In this document: positions 44,087-51,684 of the stretch, one piece after another
Layout of the letters: every line of letters begins with the position of its first letter
Numbering within the stretch: position 1 is the first letter of the stretch
Assembly (NCBI GenBank): GCA_946408345.1
Contig: CAMJRR010000015.1
Location: 1-64,000, forward strand
Direction of reading: 5' to 3'
Source: an uncultured Bacteroidales bacterium
GTDB lineage: Bacteria > Bacteroidota > Bacteroidia > Bacteroidales > F082
Length of the DNA stretch: 64,000 nt
Position numbers and translations under genes: made by a program
Notes under the pieces: generated by a model
Database searches by the model: none
What the model saw: only the letters and a program-made list of their open reading frames with translations
Told to the model about the DNA's origin: nothing

Positions 44087-44794
44087 TTACTTTATCTCTT
44101 TACTAAAGTCGATGCTGTCGGGGTTGTTGATTTCGATGTTTTCGATGACACCGTCTTTCAAGTGGATGATTTTGTTGGTGCGCAGGGCGATGCCTTTTTC
44201 GTGGGTGACGATGATCATGGTGATGCCGCTTTGGTTCACTTCGCGGAGGATTTGCATCACCTCGGCGGAGGTCTTGCTATCCAAGGCACCCGTAGGCTCG
44301 TCAGCAAGGATGACTTTCGGCTGTGTCACCAAGGCGCGGGCCATCGAGACACGCTGTTTTTGTCCGCCGGAGAGTTCGTTGGGGTAGTGGTCGGCCCATT
44401 CCTTCAGGCCAAAGCGTTCCAGGTATTCCATCGCCAACTCATTGCGCTTCTTGCGACCCACATTCTGGTAATAGAGGGGCAGCGCCACGTTCTCCATCGC
44501 CGTCTTGAAGGGGATAAGGTTGAACGACTGGAAGATAAAACCAATGGTACGGTTGCGCATGTCGGCGGCTTCGTTCTCGCTGAGGTTTTTCACCAATTTT
44601 CCGTTGAGGTAGTATTCACCTGAGTCGTAATTGTCGAGGATGCCCAATATATTTAATAAGGTGGATTTCCCCGAGCCAGAGGCCCCCATGATGCTGACCA
44701 TCTCCCCTTCTGCAACCTCCAAGTCGATGCCTTTCAGCACGTGCAAGGGCTGGGCTCCAAAGTAGGTCTTGTTTATTTTCTCCAATCGAATCAT
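44087..44794 (-). CDS. ABC exporter ATP-binding protein (LolD/MacB type)
   Basis: A 235-residue ATPase. Walker A is GASGSGKST, the signature is LSGGQKQRVSMARAL and Walker B is VILADEPTGALDS. It energises the two MacB-like permeases. The start at 44794 (MIRLEKINKTYFG) is preferred; the frame is open a further 46 codons, but that extension is encoded by a palindromic repeat region and is unlike the family. Confidence 0.94.
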   Translation of the reverse strand: MIRLEKINKTYFGAQPLHVLKGIDLEVAEGEMVSIMGASGSGKSTLLNILGILDNYDSGEYYLNGKLVKNLSENEAADMRNRTIGFIFQSFNLIPFKTAMENVALPLYYQNVGRKKRNELAMEYLERFGLKEWADHYPNELSGGQKQRVSMARALVTQPKVILADEPTGALDSKTSAEVMQILREVNQSGITMIIVTHEKGIALRTNKIIHLKDGVIENIEINNPDSIDFSKEIK

Positions 44795-45056
44795 CGCCTT
44801 GTTAATTAACTGTTCAAAAGTAAAATGCAATCTGTTTTGACTTCGGGTCTTCGAGACTTCGGGACTTCTGGGCCTGGCTCGACTCGCAGTCCCGTAGTCT
44901 CGTAGTCTCGCGTCACACAACACATTTCCCATTAATAATACGGAGAGAGTACGCTTTTGTTACATACTGACAAAAATAATTGCCGTTTTCCGTTTTCGCC
45001 TGACAATCCGCATGTTGTGCTTTTTAGCATTAGTGTATTAGTTTATTAGAACACTG

Positions 45057-45064
45057 CAAAAGTA
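45057..45064 (-). promoter_or_regulatory. -7 promoter element for the exporter operon
   Basis: TACTTTTG on the minus strand matches TAnnTTTG. It is the only match found upstream of the ATPase gene, 263 bases before its start, so a closer unrecognised promoter is possible. Confidence 0.45.
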
Positions 45065-45124
45065 CAACTTTTTTGAATATGTCAAGAAAAAAAATGATTT
45101 TTTTTGTTTTTTTATCGGCGGGTA

Positions 45125-45152
45125 CGTCATTGCGAGGGACGAAGCAATCCAG
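45125..45152. repeat. Interspersed repeat family C, intergenic copy
   Basis: CGTCATTGCGAGGGACGAAG followed by CAATCCAG; one base differs from the copy inside sufS at 12143. It lies just beyond the end of the CPBP gene. Confidence 0.75.
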
Positions 45153-45157
45153 GACTC

Positions 45158-46477
45158 TCATTCCAATTCCTCCAACGGATGGTACTTGTTCTTAATGGCA
45201 ATAATCGTCATTTTCCTATCCGTTGGTTCAATAGCGATGCCTTGCGGCTCAAGAATCGTCCTCAAATCATCAATGGCGTAATCCTTTCTATAATTCGAAT
45301 AACCAATATCCTTCACATACAAACTATCATACACGCTTTTTCCTGCATAGGCATTAGTAGTGGTCCCTATATAAGTATCACTTGGGATTTCGGTAAAGAC
45401 CGGCAGGCCTATATCCTGACGAATCAGCCCAATCAGCATATTATAAGGCATCAACCCTCCCGGTTGGCCATAAACGAGCTTCGACTGGTCGGTTATGTGC
45501 ATCCTATAGGCTTGTGTTACCGTGGTGTCGATTTCTATCAAACCCTCTGCTACGAGTGTGTTGAGGAGCCTATGATAGTTGAAGGGTTCTTTCTTAAATG
45601 ACAGATTGAAATCACAATAAGGGAAGGCTGCATAGTCTGGCAAAGTCATAATGAGCGTATCATAATTGGGATTAATACCTTGGCCCGTCACATCAAAATA
45701 CATGGCTTGGTGAGCAAAGACAGCCACATTCCCAAAATAAGTGCCAGTGGCGCCATATTGAAATTGTTTTGACGTGTTCAACGTGTTATCCTTAACTAAC
45801 ACCGTGCGCATCTCAAGGCGGAAATCTTCGTTTTCGATGACCCTCACCTCATTATTGATGGATTTGAAGCCAATGAAAAAGGGTATGGCCAGAATTGAAT
45901 TGTTTGCCACATGCAACACAATCGACCAGAAAAGATTGTGGTTGATCACAAGATATGAGGCCACCAAGCCGAAACCGAATTTGTGCAACACAGAAACGAA
46001 CAACATGAATTCCTGTCCTTCACCGTTGTAATTGCCTGCATGGGCCACTGCGAACACTACCGATGACAGCAGCATCAGAGAGAACAACTTCTTTTCCTTG
46101 TCGTCACGGAAACAGACGAGTATAGAGACTCCGCAAACTACGATTAATAAAGACAACCACCATCCAACAGCAAGAGCAAACAAAGCCATCAGTATTATTG
46201 ATGTTATGCCTGTCCATAGTTTTCCGTTTCCCCATAACCTGAAAACAAACTCCTCCATGACTGGGCCAATGATGCCAATATACAGAACGACAGGTAAAAT
46301 GCCAAACCGATATACCATACTATAAATAGCATTCATTATTGGACCGTCAAAGCCTTCCAATTTCTCACCTTTAATTATTAAAATAGTAAGGCAAACCGCA
46401 ATGATGCCAAGTCCCCACCATAAAGCCCATCTAAAAAGCTTCGGTTTTTTCGTTCTCTGTTCAATAGTTCTTTCCAT
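45158..46477 (-). CDS. CPBP-family intramembrane metalloprotease with a long C-terminal domain
   Basis: A 439-residue protein. The first 210 residues form a CPBP (CAAX/Abi) membrane protease with intact motifs: EExxxR (Glu75, Glu76, Arg80), FxxxH (Phe142 to His146) and HxxxN (His189, Asn193). A soluble domain of about 225 residues follows that I do not recognise, ending with RTILEPQGIAIEPTDRKMTI. This is slightly reminiscent of short secretin or DUF3738-type segments. It is third in an operon after an ECF sigma factor and a membrane protein with a SecD-head-like domain. Cleavage of the membrane protein to control the sigma factor is a reasonable but untested inference. Confidence 0.8.
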   Translation of the reverse strand: MERTIEQRTKKPKLFRWALWWGLGIIAVCLTILIIKGEKLEGFDGPIMNAIYSMVYRFGILPVVLYIGIIGPVMEEFVFRLWGNGKLWTGITSIILMALFALAVGWWLSLLIVVCGVSILVCFRDDKEKKLFSLMLLSSVVFAVAHAGNYNGEGQEFMLFVSVLHKFGFGLVASYLVINHNLFWSIVLHVANNSILAIPFFIGFKSINNEVRVIENEDFRLEMRTVLVKDNTLNTSKQFQYGATGTYFGNVAVFAHQAMYFDVTGQGINPNYDTLIMTLPDYAAFPYCDFNLSFKKEPFNYHRLLNTLVAEGLIEIDTTVTQAYRMHITDQSKLVYGQPGGLMPYNMLIGLIRQDIGLPVFTEIPSDTYIGTTTNAYAGKSVYDSLYVKDIGYSNYRKDYAIDDLRTILEPQGIAIEPTDRKMTIIAIKNKYHPLEELE

Positions 46478-46523
46478 AGGATTACGAGTTTTTATTGATT
46501 ATCAAACGCAGAATCATAAGTTT

Positions 46524-47789
46524 TCACTGCTTTATCAATTGCTTGCAGAAGGCCTCCACTTCTTCATTCGATGACCATTCTCTCATGATCATAAACTTGC
46601 CGTTTTCGATGCCGCACATCACCTGCCAATCCTGAATGACGAGACCATCCATGACAATCGCTGTCCTATGCCCCGCAAATTCAGTGGTAAATCGATACCA
46701 GAGTTGGCGTGCCTCAGAAGTCAGAAACACGAACATCGGCACAGGCTCGGTGTCAGGGAAACTACGTGGATAGGTAAATGACACGTATGCCACCAGGGGC
46801 TTGCCGTGCATAACTGCCGAACTGATGGCCGGGCCTTCTGGCGTAGTCTTTTTCAACGCATAAAGTCGAGAGGTACCATGGCTCATCTCTATTGGATCGG
46901 GTCGGCAATCGCTTCTCATAACAACAAGAGAATCACTGCGTTGCCAGTTTTCCATCACAACTGGGACATCTTTCTCTGCCACAAGCGTATCAGCATAAAC
47001 TTCCCAAAACTCCAACGTGCCTCCTGATGTAAAGTCATCCGCTGGTCGCACATACTTCATAGTATGCCAAATCGGCGGCAGTTTCTTATGCGAAGCCACA
47101 ATCATATAAGTCCAAACATCAAAACAAAGGAAAGCAACAACCATGGCGACGATGAACCATTTTTGCTTCATGTTGAAACCGGTTTTCTTGTTTTCTGTTA
47201 TCTCTGTAGCTTCTATTTGCTGGATTATTTCGTTGCAATGTTTGGTCTTATGACTTATATCAGCTATTCCCACACTCACAAAAAACACCAGCGTAAGACA
47301 AAACGCTAAGAGGAGCGAGCCCAAGCTCGGCAGATGATCGGATCCAGCATGGAAAAACAAGCCGACAGTCAGGATTAACATCGGTACGGCGCTAAGGATC
47401 GAAAACATAGTGTATAACACCTTGAAGCCGCGGGCTTGGTTGGAAAGTGTCAGCAAGTCGTTGTTCTCTAGGGTTTTGACGTGCAGCTTTCTCAGCATCC
47501 ACATCTCAACGACAAAGCTCACCAAGCAGTAGGACAGCCAAAACAACTTCAGCGAAAGATTGTTGCCAAATTCCCATTTGGTGATCAGCAGACCGCAGAG
47601 GAGTGCAATTGGATAGAGTATGTATTGTTTCCAACGGTAACGCATAAAGAAATCCACGTTGCTCCTGATGGATGACTTCATCAACCTATCGTTGACGATT
47701 TCCTGTTGGTCAAACTGTTGCTTCAACGTTTCGTATTGCGCTTTCAGTTGGTCGAGTTCGCTCAGATTGTTGTTTTCGTTGTTTTCCAT
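46524..47789 (-). CDS. ECF-sigma-associated membrane protein with C-terminal SecD P1-head-like domain
   Basis: A 421-residue protein. Residues 8-40 are a coiled coil (LDQLKAQYETLKQQFDQQ), followed by five hydrophobic helices (about 56-72, 80-97, 123-147, 155-176, 209-230). The odd number places the C-terminal part in the periplasm. Residues about 320-421 follow the pattern of the SecD/SecF first periplasmic head domain: VFLTSEARQLWYRFT, then AIVMDGLVIQDWQVMCGI, then WSSNEEVEAFCKQL. It starts 13 bases after the sigma factor gene and precedes a CPBP protease, so an anti-sigma or sensor role is likely by position. It lacks a recognisable classical anti-sigma domain. Confidence 0.72.
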   Translation of the reverse strand: MENNENNNLSELDQLKAQYETLKQQFDQQEIVNDRLMKSSIRSNVDFFMRYRWKQYILYPIALLCGLLITKWEFGNNLSLKLFWLSYCLVSFVVEMWMLRKLHVKTLENNDLLTLSNQARGFKVLYTMFSILSAVPMLILTVGLFFHAGSDHLPSLGSLLLAFCLTLVFFVSVGIADISHKTKHCNEIIQQIEATEITENKKTGFNMKQKWFIVAMVVAFLCFDVWTYMIVASHKKLPPIWHTMKYVRPADDFTSGGTLEFWEVYADTLVAEKDVPVVMENWQRSDSLVVMRSDCRPDPIEMSHGTSRLYALKKTTPEGPAISSAVMHGKPLVAYVSFTYPRSFPDTEPVPMFVFLTSEARQLWYRFTTEFAGHRTAIVMDGLVIQDWQVMCGIENGKFMIMREWSSNEEVEAFCKQLIKQ

Positions 47790-47801
47790 GATGATTTCCT
47801 T

Positions 47802-48290
47802 TCATTCGTTTTTCGACATTTTCACTAATTTGTCCTTGATGCGCGCCAGCCTCACCCCCACATTGTTCGGCGTGATGCCAATGATAGCCCCGATTTCGTC
47901 GTAAGTGATGCCTTCGAGCCAAAGCAAGATGAGGCTTCGGTCAATGAGGTCGAGGCGCGAGATGCGGTCGTAGAGTTCGCGGATTTGCTGCGTCCGTGGG
48001 TCGTCGGCCTCGTAGGGGTCGATGTCTACGGTCAGCGGTACGGTCTCGATGCGGCGGCGTTCCTTCTTGTCCTGGTTGATGGCCGTGTTGAGCGCGACGC
48101 GATAAATCCAAGTCTGCGCGGTGCTTCGTCCCTCGTAGTTGTCGAAGCCGTTCCAAAGCCTAATAAGGATTTCCTGAAACAGGTCGTCGATTTCGGCCTT
48201 GTTGCGCGAGAACATGTAGCACACCGTGTAGATGGTCCGCTTGTGCTGCCGCACCAAAAGTTCAAACTGATGTTCCTTGTCGTTGTTCAT
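47802..48290 (-). CDS. ECF-type RNA polymerase sigma factor
   Basis: A 162-residue sigma-70 family factor with region 2 (about 10-75: DDLFQEILIRLWNGFDNYEG, AQTWIYRVALNTAI) and region 4 (about 105-160: LLWLEGITYDEIGAIIGITP, VGVRLARIKDKL). Regions 1 and 3 are absent, as in the ECF group. It heads an operon with a membrane protein and a CPBP protease and has its own promoter element. The upstream sequence could be self-regulated. Confidence 0.93.
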   Translation of the reverse strand: MNNDKEHQFELLVRQHKRTIYTVCYMFSRNKAEIDDLFQEILIRLWNGFDNYEGRSTAQTWIYRVALNTAINQDKKERRRIETVPLTVDIDPYEADDPRTQQIRELYDRISRLDLIDRSLILLWLEGITYDEIGAIIGITPNNVGVRLARIKDKLVKMSKNE

Positions 48291-48328
48291 AATGCGTTTT
48301 CCGTTGCAACGTTCATCATGTTAGACAA

Positions 48329-48336
48329 CAAAGGTA
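48329..48336 (-). promoter_or_regulatory. -7 promoter element for the ECF sigma operon
   Basis: TACCTTTG on the minus strand matches TAnnTTTG, 39 bases before the sigma factor start. It is a housekeeping-type element, so basal transcription would not need the ECF factor itself. Confidence 0.55.
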
Positions 48337-48366
48337 GGGATTTATTACAAACTGAGAGATTTTTCT

Positions 48367-48374
48367 TAATTTTG
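48367..48374 (+). promoter_or_regulatory. -7 promoter element for prfB
   Basis: TAATTTTG matches TAnnTTTG, 31 bases before the prfB ATG and divergent from the sigma promoter. Confidence 0.6.
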
Positions 48375-48404
48375 CAGCCTCAAAAGACAAACACCTTAAT
48401 TAAT

Positions 48405-49521
48405 ATGATCACCCAAGACCAACTAAAAGACTTATGTAAGAGGATTGATGCCTTGAGGAGGTATCTTTGACGTCGACCGACGTACCATCGAAGCCCAAGA
48501 ATTAGATGAGAAGACCCAAGACCCAGCGTTTTGGGCCGACCCCAAGGCTGCAGAGGCCACTATGAAAAAAGTGCGTGAGGTGAAAGGCTGGCTCAATGGC
48601 TACAAGGAAGCCGAAGATGCTGGTAACGATCTCTCTGTACTCTTCGATTTCGCCAAGGAAGGCGAAGCCACAGAAGAGGAAGTGGACGAGCAATACAACG
48701 CCACCCTCCAAATCGTGGAGAATCTGGAGTTCAAGAATATGCTGCGTGAGGAGGCCGACCCTATGAGCGCGGTGCTGAAAATCAACGCGGGCGCAGGCGG
48801 CACCGAAGCCCAAGACTGGGCACAGATGCTCATGCGCATGTATATGCGTTACGCCGAAAACCACAAATACAAACTCACCATCTCCAACCTCTTGGAAGCC
48901 GACGATGCTGGCATCAAGCAGGTGACCATGAAGATTGAAGGTGACTATGCCTACGGTTACCTTAAAGGTGAGAATGGTGTGCACCGCTTGGTGCGCGTCA
49001 GCCCCTACAACGCTCAAGGCAAACGTATGACCTCGTTCGCTTCAGTGTTCGTCACCCCGCTCGTCGACGACACCATCGAAATCGTCATCGAGCAGTCGCG
49101 CCTGTCGTGGGACACCTTCCGCAGTGGTGGTGCCGGTGGACAAAATGTGAACAAGGTAGAGTCGGGCGTGCGTCTGCGTTACCAATACAAAGACCCCTAC
49201 ACGGGCGAGGAAGAGGAAATTCTCATCGAGAACACCGAGACCCGCGACCAACCCAAGAACCGCGAGAACGCCTTGCGCCTTTTGAAGTCGCAACTCTACG
49301 ACCGCGAGATGCGTCACCGCATGGAAGAGCAAAACAAGATTGAGGCGGGCAAACTGAAGATCGAGTGGGGCAGCCAAATTCGCTCCTATGTCTTCGACGA
49401 CCGCCGTGTAAAAGACCATCGCACCAACTACCAGACCTCTGACGTTCAAAGCGTTATGGATGGCAATATCGATGCTTTTCTCAAGGCGTATTTGATGGAA
49501 TTCGGAGGCAAAAAAGAATAA
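48405..49521 (+). CDS. prfB: Peptide chain release factor 2, with programmed +1 frameshift
   Basis: Release factor 2 for UAA and UGA, 371 residues after frameshifting. Translation starts at ATG 48405 (MITQDQLKDLC) and reaches an in-frame TGA at 48468-48470. The classical slip site is CTT followed by TGAC, with AGGAGG at 48456-48461 placed 3 bases before the CTT. After a +1 shift the frame continues as DVDRRTIEAQELDEKTQ to 49521 (join 48405-48467 and 48469-49521). The GGQ hydrolysis motif is present (GGAGGQNVNKVES). The stop-codon recognition motif reads SPY (RVSPYNAQG) where SPF is the textbook RF2 sequence. Confidence 0.95.
48456..48471 (+). promoter_or_regulatory. prfB: RF2 programmed frameshift site
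   Basis: AGGAGG, three bases, CTT, TGA, C: the same layout as the well-studied E. coli site. The Shine-Dalgarno-like AGGAGG stands out because start codons in this window have no such sequence in front of them. Confidence 0.9.
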
Positions 49522-49589
49522 ACTGGCACAATTATTGCTCAATAAGCAACATTTAATCTTCAAATCTATAACTAATACAAACAAAAACA

Positions 49590-49988
49590 ATGAAAACTTT
49601 AACCATCATCACCATGTTTTTGGCCATGCTTGCCAAAGACCCGACCCCAACAATTCAACAATTTGTGAAAACCTATTTCCCCGAAACCACCATCCTTTTC
49701 ACCCAACGTGATGAAGGCGAATATGAGGTTAGGTTGAGCGACGGCACGGAAATCGAGTTTACCCGTAAAGGCGAGTGGAAACATATTGACTGCAAGCACT
49801 CTAATGTTTATACCAGCGTGCCCGATGCACTTATTCCTATTGAAATCGCCAACTATGTGAAAGCCAGCTTCCCCGATGAAGACATTATCAAGATTGACAA
49901 GGATCGCAGAGATTGGGAAATCGAGTTGAGCAACAGACTGGAAATCAAGTTTGACAAGAAATTCCGTGTCCTCGAATACGACGATTAA
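49590..49988 (+). CDS. PepSY-like (DUF2874) small exported protein
   Basis: A 132-residue protein with a short hydrophobic N-terminus (MKTLTIITMFLAMLA) and two repeated PepSY-like units: IQQFVKTYFPETTILFTQRD with YEVRLSDGTEIEFTRKGEW, and IANYVKASFPDEDIIKIDKD with WEIELSNRLEIKFDKKF. Such periplasmic proteins are common in Bacteroidetes and may bind or inhibit other exported proteins; the role is not known. Signal peptide cleavage is uncertain because the h-region is short. It has a terminator after it. Confidence 0.8.
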   Translation: MKTLTIITMFLAMLAKDPTPTIQQFVKTYFPETTILFTQRDEGEYEVRLSDGTEIEFTRKGEWKHIDCKHSNVYTSVPDALIPIEIANYVKASFPDEDIIKIDKDRRDWEIELSNRLEIKFDKKFRVLEYDD

Positions 49989-50010
49989 GCGTTTTCAACA
50001 ACAAACCATC

Positions 50011-50043
50011 AAGCGGCTTGAAAAACTTCAGGCCGCTTTTTGT
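50011..50043 (+). terminator. Rho-independent terminator after the PepSY-like gene
   Basis: AAGCGGCTTGAA pairs with TTCAGGCCGCTT (one wobble) around AAAC, followed by a T run. Confidence 0.85.
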
Positions 50044-50087
50044 TTGTATTTTTAGGCCCAACCGTACATTTTGTTTTTCAAAAACTG

Positions 50088-50095
50088 TAATTTTG
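50088..50095 (+). promoter_or_regulatory. -7 promoter element for cstA
   Basis: TAATTTTG matches TAnnTTTG, 23 bases before the ATG. Confidence 0.6.
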
Positions 50096-50117
50096 CGGCA
50101 ATTAAACAGACAAACCT

Positions 50118-51593
50118 ATGGTCACCTTCTTTATTGCTTTGGCCGTACTCATTCTCGGCTATTTCGTTTATGGAAGACTTGTTGAAAAGTTGTTTGGTGC
50201 CGACCCACAAAGGGCTACACCTGCCACCACCATGGCCGATGGCGTCGACTATGTGCCGATGAAGCCCTGGCGCATTTTCCTCATCCAGTTCCTTAATATT
50301 GCGGGTGTCGGACCCATCATTGGTGCTATCATGGGAGCGCAGTTCGGCACGGCCTCCTTCCTTTGGATTGTGTTGGGTAGCATCTTCGCCGGTGCCGTCC
50401 ACGACTATCTGGCTGGCATGATTTCCTTACGCGACAAGGGTGCAAGTCTGCCCGAAATCCACGGCACTTATTTAGGCAATGGTGCCAAACAGGTGATGCG
50501 TGCCTTCACAATCATCTTGATGATTTTGGTCGGCGTGGTCTTCGTCAACACCCCAGCCACACTGCTGAACGCACACTTTACACAGGGCTGGAATCCTTAT
50601 ATCTGGATTGGCATCATCTTGGCTTACTACCTGATTGCCACCTTGTTACCCATCGACAAAGTCATCGGCAAGATCTACCCCATCTTCGGCATCCTGCTGT
50701 TGGGCATGGCTGTGGCCATCTTTGTGGCTTTCCTCATCTACAAGCCTGAGATTCCTGAGTTGTGGAGCGGCATGCAGAATCGCCACCCTGACGCGGCCAA
50801 CAACCCCATCTTCCCGATGATGTTCATCAGCATCGCTTGCGGTGCCATCTCTGGTTTCCATGCCACGCAGTCGCCATTGATGGCGCGTTGCATGGTGAAT
50901 GAGAAGCAAGGCCGCCCGATTTTCTATGGTGCCATGATTACGGAAGGCGTGGTTGCACTCATCTGGGCTGCTGCCGCCGCCTATTTCTTTGGTCCCGACA
51001 GCGTCGTCGACGTGACAGGCAAGAGCGGTGCCGCCATCGTGGGCGTCATCGCCAACACGTGGTTCACGCCTATCATTGCCACCATCACCATCTTGGGTGT
51101 CATCAGTGCTGCCGTCACCTCAGGCGACACGGCACTGCGTTCGGCGCGACTCATCATCGCCGATTTCATGCACTATGACCAAAAGCCCATCAAGAACCGC
51201 TTGATTGTGGCTGTCCCGATGTTTGTTGTCACTGCTGCCATCTTGGTCTACAGCATATCCGATGCCAAAGGCTTCCAGGTCATTTGGCGCTACTTTGCCT
51301 GGGCCAACCAAGTGTTGGCTACGGTCACACTTTGGGCCATCTCCGTTTATTTAGCCAAGAACAAAGGCAAGCTCTGGTATCTCATCACCCTCATCCCTGC
51401 CCTGTTCATGACCATGGTAACGGGTTGCTTCCTCTTTGTGGCCAAGGCTGCCGATGGTGGACTCGGTTCCATCCTACCTCGCCCTGTCGGATACGGCATT
51501 GGCGCTGCCATCACTTTGTTAGGATTGGTGCTGTTCTTGGTATTTTTAAAGAAGAACAAGGCCCTTCGACAAGCTCAGGGACCTCTATCCTAA
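50118..51593 (+). CDS. cstA: CstA carbon starvation family transporter
   Basis: A 491-residue polytopic membrane protein of the CstA family, which takes up pyruvate or peptides. Characteristic segments are FLIQFLNIAGVGPIIGAIMG, GSIFAGAVHDYLAGMISLR and GTYLGNGAKQVMRAF, followed by about twelve more helices. It is shorter than the E. coli protein (about 700), as usual for the short form in anaerobes. The last residues (ALRQAQGPLS) are encoded by an interspersed repeat of family B, so the natural C-terminus has probably been replaced. No CstA-associated small protein or two-component system adjoins it. Confidence 0.9.
   Translation: MVTFFIALAVLILGYFVYGRLVEKLFGADPQRATPATTMADGVDYVPMKPWRIFLIQFLNIAGVGPIIGAIMGAQFGTASFLWIVLGSIFAGAVHDYLAGMISLRDKGASLPEIHGTYLGNGAKQVMRAFTIILMILVGVVFVNTPATLLNAHFTQGWNPYIWIGIILAYYLIATLLPIDKVIGKIYPIFGILLLGMAVAIFVAFLIYKPEIPELWSGMQNRHPDAANNPIFPMMFISIACGAISGFHATQSPLMARCMVNEKQGRPIFYGAMITEGVVALIWAAAAAYFFGPDSVVDVTGKSGAAIVGVIANTWFTPIIATITILGVISAAVTSGDTALRSARLIIADFMHYDQKPIKNRLIVAVPMFVVTAAILVYSISDAKGFQVIWRYFAWANQVLATVTLWAISVYLAKNKGKLWYLITLIPALFMTMVTGCFLFVAKAADGGLGSILPRPVGYGIGAAITLLGLVLFLVFLKKNKALRQAQGPLS
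51560..51583. repeat. Interspersed repeat family B at the 3' end of cstA
   Basis: GGCCCTTCGACAAGCTCAGG then GACC, read in frame as ALRQAQGP just before the stop codon at 51591. Confidence 0.8.
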
Positions 51594-51604
51594 TCACAAA
51601 AGAA

Positions 51605-51651
51605 CCATAATAAATGCCCGATTGAAAAAACCAATCGGGCATTTATTATGG
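51605..51651. terminator. Bidirectional terminator between cstA and iorB
   Basis: A perfect 20-bp stem from 51605-51624 to 51632-51651, with arm core AATGCCCGATTG, around AAAAAAC. T-rich arms on both strands suit it to end both the plus cstA transcript and the minus iorA-iorB transcript. Confidence 0.85.
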
Positions 51652-51678
51652 TAGAGACGTGTCATGGCGCGTCTCTAC
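51651..51678. repeat. Palindromic repeat family A, copy 6
   Basis: GTAGAGACGTG and CGCGTCTCTAC with a 6-base centre, fused directly to the bidirectional terminator. Confidence 0.75.
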
Positions 51679-51684
51679 AAAGGT

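Larger units (their letters stand above)
44795..45157. other. 363-base spacer with repeats and an outward promoter
   Basis: From left to right it holds a palindromic element at about 44840-44915 (AGACTTCGGGACT inverted as AGTCCCGTAGTCT with one mismatch), an AT-rich stretch, a minus-strand -7 element at 45057, a run of A and T, and an interspersed repeat of family C at 45125-45152. No gene is seen. The 260-base leader of the ATPase gene is unusually long. Confidence 0.7.

Noticed and set aside
44087..44932. Longer ABC ATPase starting at 44932
   Set aside because: The added 46 residues are encoded by a palindromic spacer; the family start MIRLEKINKTY is at 44794.
48562..49521. prfB starting at the internal ATG 48562
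   Set aside because: That would give a truncated RF2; the frameshift site and the upstream 21 codons account for the full protein.
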